Below are positions 5,561 to 6,102 of a DNA stretch of 6,102 bases, in pieces. The notes below the pieces were generated by a model. It saw only the letters and a list, made by a program, of their open reading frames with translations. It had not been told where the DNA came from and ran no database searches. Position 1 is the first letter of the stretch, and each line of letters begins with the position of its first letter. Made by a program: the position numbers and the translations under genes. This DNA is from VAZQ01 sp046733355. Its GTDB lineage: Bacteria; Pseudomonadota; Alphaproteobacteria; Rhizobiales; Xanthobacteraceae. The stretch covers positions 1-6,102 of the forward strand of contig JBKPOZ010000063.1 in the NCBI GenBank assembly GCA_046733355.1, in the 5' to 3' direction.

Positions 5561-5642
5561 TCAATTGCCCTCGTTTTTACTCAACAGCAGGACTACTTCA
5601 GCGACGGCATCTTCCGAGGACATCGTGGCGCGCTGGCCAGCG
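5561..5642 (+). pseudogene. Remnant of a cyclase/TPR-type protein (QDYFSDGI-SEDI motif)
   Basis: From 5561 the plus strand reads SIALVFTQQQDYFSDGI. Removing one T at about 5612 lets it continue as SEDIVARWPAA. This matches the conserved stretch 'SIAVLPFxN...EQDYFSDGITEDI' found after the catalytic or DNA-binding domain in a large family of bacterial adenylate-cyclase/TPR proteins common in Bradyrhizobium. Relative to that pattern, several codons between VFT and QQD are missing as well. Only about 27 codons survive and no catalytic domain is present. Family assignment is from memory of the motif. Confidence 0.45.
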
Positions 5643-5706
5643 GCGCGTCAAAACCGAACTGCGCCCGCTGGTTTCCCTTGCGGCGGCTCCTGCGTTGCCT
5701 TGCAGA

Positions 5707-6085
5707 CTATTTGCGCTCGGTGACCGGCGACGCAATTCGTTGAGCTTCATCGAACGCCAAGCTAACCACTGTATCGCGCGTCTCTGCCGGAAGAACAGCT
5801 AACAAATAATGCAGATATTTGACTAATTTGTGTTTTTGACCACGCCAATACCCAAGGAGGCCTGCGCATATTAGGAGAGGAAGCAGATAAAATTCAAAAG
5901 CTGCGACGAGGGTTCCCACGGCTCGTCTGGAGCCAAGGGATAAAGTGCCAAGTTGAAGGCGATATAAGAAATCATTACCAGGAGTACAGCGGCCATTCCT
6001 CTGCTCGAACATCGGGTCCCGATCCATCGGCCCACATAGTAGGCACAGAGGATTGTTGGAGGAAAATTTACTAGAAGGATAAGCG
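5707..6085 (-). pseudogene. 3' part of a membrane protein with an apparent one-base frameshift
   Basis: Two minus-strand frames each look coding over different halves. From 6083 to the TAA at 5873-5871, one frame gives 70 residues with two membrane helices (LILLVNFPPTILCAYYVGRW; MAAVLLVMISYIAFNLALYPL) and then EPSSQLLNFICFLS. From 5874 the neighbouring frame gives 55 residues, LICAGLLGYWRGQKHKLVKY and on through LPAETRDTVVSLAFDEAQR to a TAG at 5707-5709. Restoring one C in the run at 5874-5875 joins them as NFICFLS-LICAGLLGYW, a continuous third helix. The result would be a three-helix C-terminal region followed by a soluble tail. The start lies beyond the contig end. The deletion may be a real mutation or a low-coverage end error. 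The family is not recognised. Its 3' end overlaps the decayed plus-strand chimera. Confidence 0.5.
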
Positions 6086-6102
6086 CTGTCTCTTATACAC
6101 AT
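6086..6102. other. Nextera/Tn5 mosaic-end adapter (sequencing artefact)
   Basis: CTGTCTCTTATACACAT equals the first 17 bases of the 19-bp Tn5 mosaic end used in tagmentation libraries. Read in reverse it translates as MCIRDS, a false protein start well known from untrimmed assemblies. It is not part of the genome. Confidence 0.96.

Larger units (their letters stand above)
5047..5802 (+). pseudogene. Chimera: TSUP-like N-terminus joined to Crp/Fnr sensor domain, then broken
   Basis: AGGGGTGA (5030-5037) precedes a GTG at 5044 and an ATG at 5047; residue numbers here count from the GTG. Residues 18-40 resemble the first helix of TauE/SafE (TSUP) anion exporters: ETALLLVGGFVVGIFSVIFG and then GGFF. 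At about residue 42 this changes to a Crp/Fnr cyclic-nucleotide-type sensor domain: LAVLGPRDFALLEPHLQIV, GDEIKQVYFLHSGIV, DGNAISTASVGSEGAIG, FTRALVQAPGIASKIS, SEAISDVLTRN. In family members a dimerisation helix and helix-turn-helix follow. Here homology stops at about 5521 and the remaining roughly 90 residues look like out-of-frame sequence. The DNA-binding half and the other TSUP helices are missing, so neither parent function can remain. Seen: motifs and break. Inference: two deletions or recombinations. A membrane-bound sensor fusion is a remote possibility. Confidence 0.6.

Noticed and set aside
6085..6102. Protein start MCIRDS on the minus strand at the window end
   Set aside because: It is translated adapter sequence.

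Overview
The window looks like the end of a draft-assembly contig from a Bradyrhizobium-like alphaproteobacterium (Bradyrhizobiaceae/Nitrobacteraceae). The evidence is the Omp25/Omp31-type porin, an IalB-like domain, a fragment of the substrate-binding protein family with the '..WPLAARAQQ' leader, and a Crp/Fnr fragment of the type common in that group. This assignment rests on family recognition by eye, not on a search. The last 17 bases (6086-6102) are the Nextera/Tn5 mosaic end, so real genomic sequence stops at 6085.

Left part (1-2363, mostly + strand). A decayed fragment of an ABC-transporter substrate-binding protein lies on the minus strand at about 26-220. A short leader follows with an 11-bp tandem repeat and a palindrome. 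Next comes the best-supported gene (315-1700), an outer-membrane beta-barrel protein joined in frame to a C-terminal IalB-like domain. After it are a hypothetical ORF whose C-terminus is only the first transmembrane helix of MscL, and a possible 40-residue single-helix membrane protein.

Middle part (2379-4647, - strand). A 660-residue protein has one N-terminal membrane anchor, five full and one partial Pro/Ala/Arg-rich repeats of about 63-70 residues, and a helical, partly coiled-coil C-terminal domain. I do not recognise the family. A weak 92-residue ORF ends 7 bp upstream of it and may be co-transcribed.

Right part (about 4648-6085). This is a gene graveyard with short repeats. It holds a GC-rich stem-loop, an 18-bp sequence present twice (4902 and 5522), a C-terminal gene scrap, a chimera of a TSUP (TauE/SafE)-like membrane N-terminus with the sensor half of a Crp/Fnr regulator, and a scrap resembling the 'DYFSDGI-SEDI' region of cyclase/TPR proteins. 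On the minus strand is the 3' part of a membrane protein that seems to carry a one-base frameshift and runs into the adapter.

No pathway or operon of known function links these genes. The points most worth following are the barrel-IalB fusion, the repeat protein, and the recombination-like junction at 5522. I found no convincing rRNA, tRNA, CRISPR array, intact insertion sequence or strong terminator.
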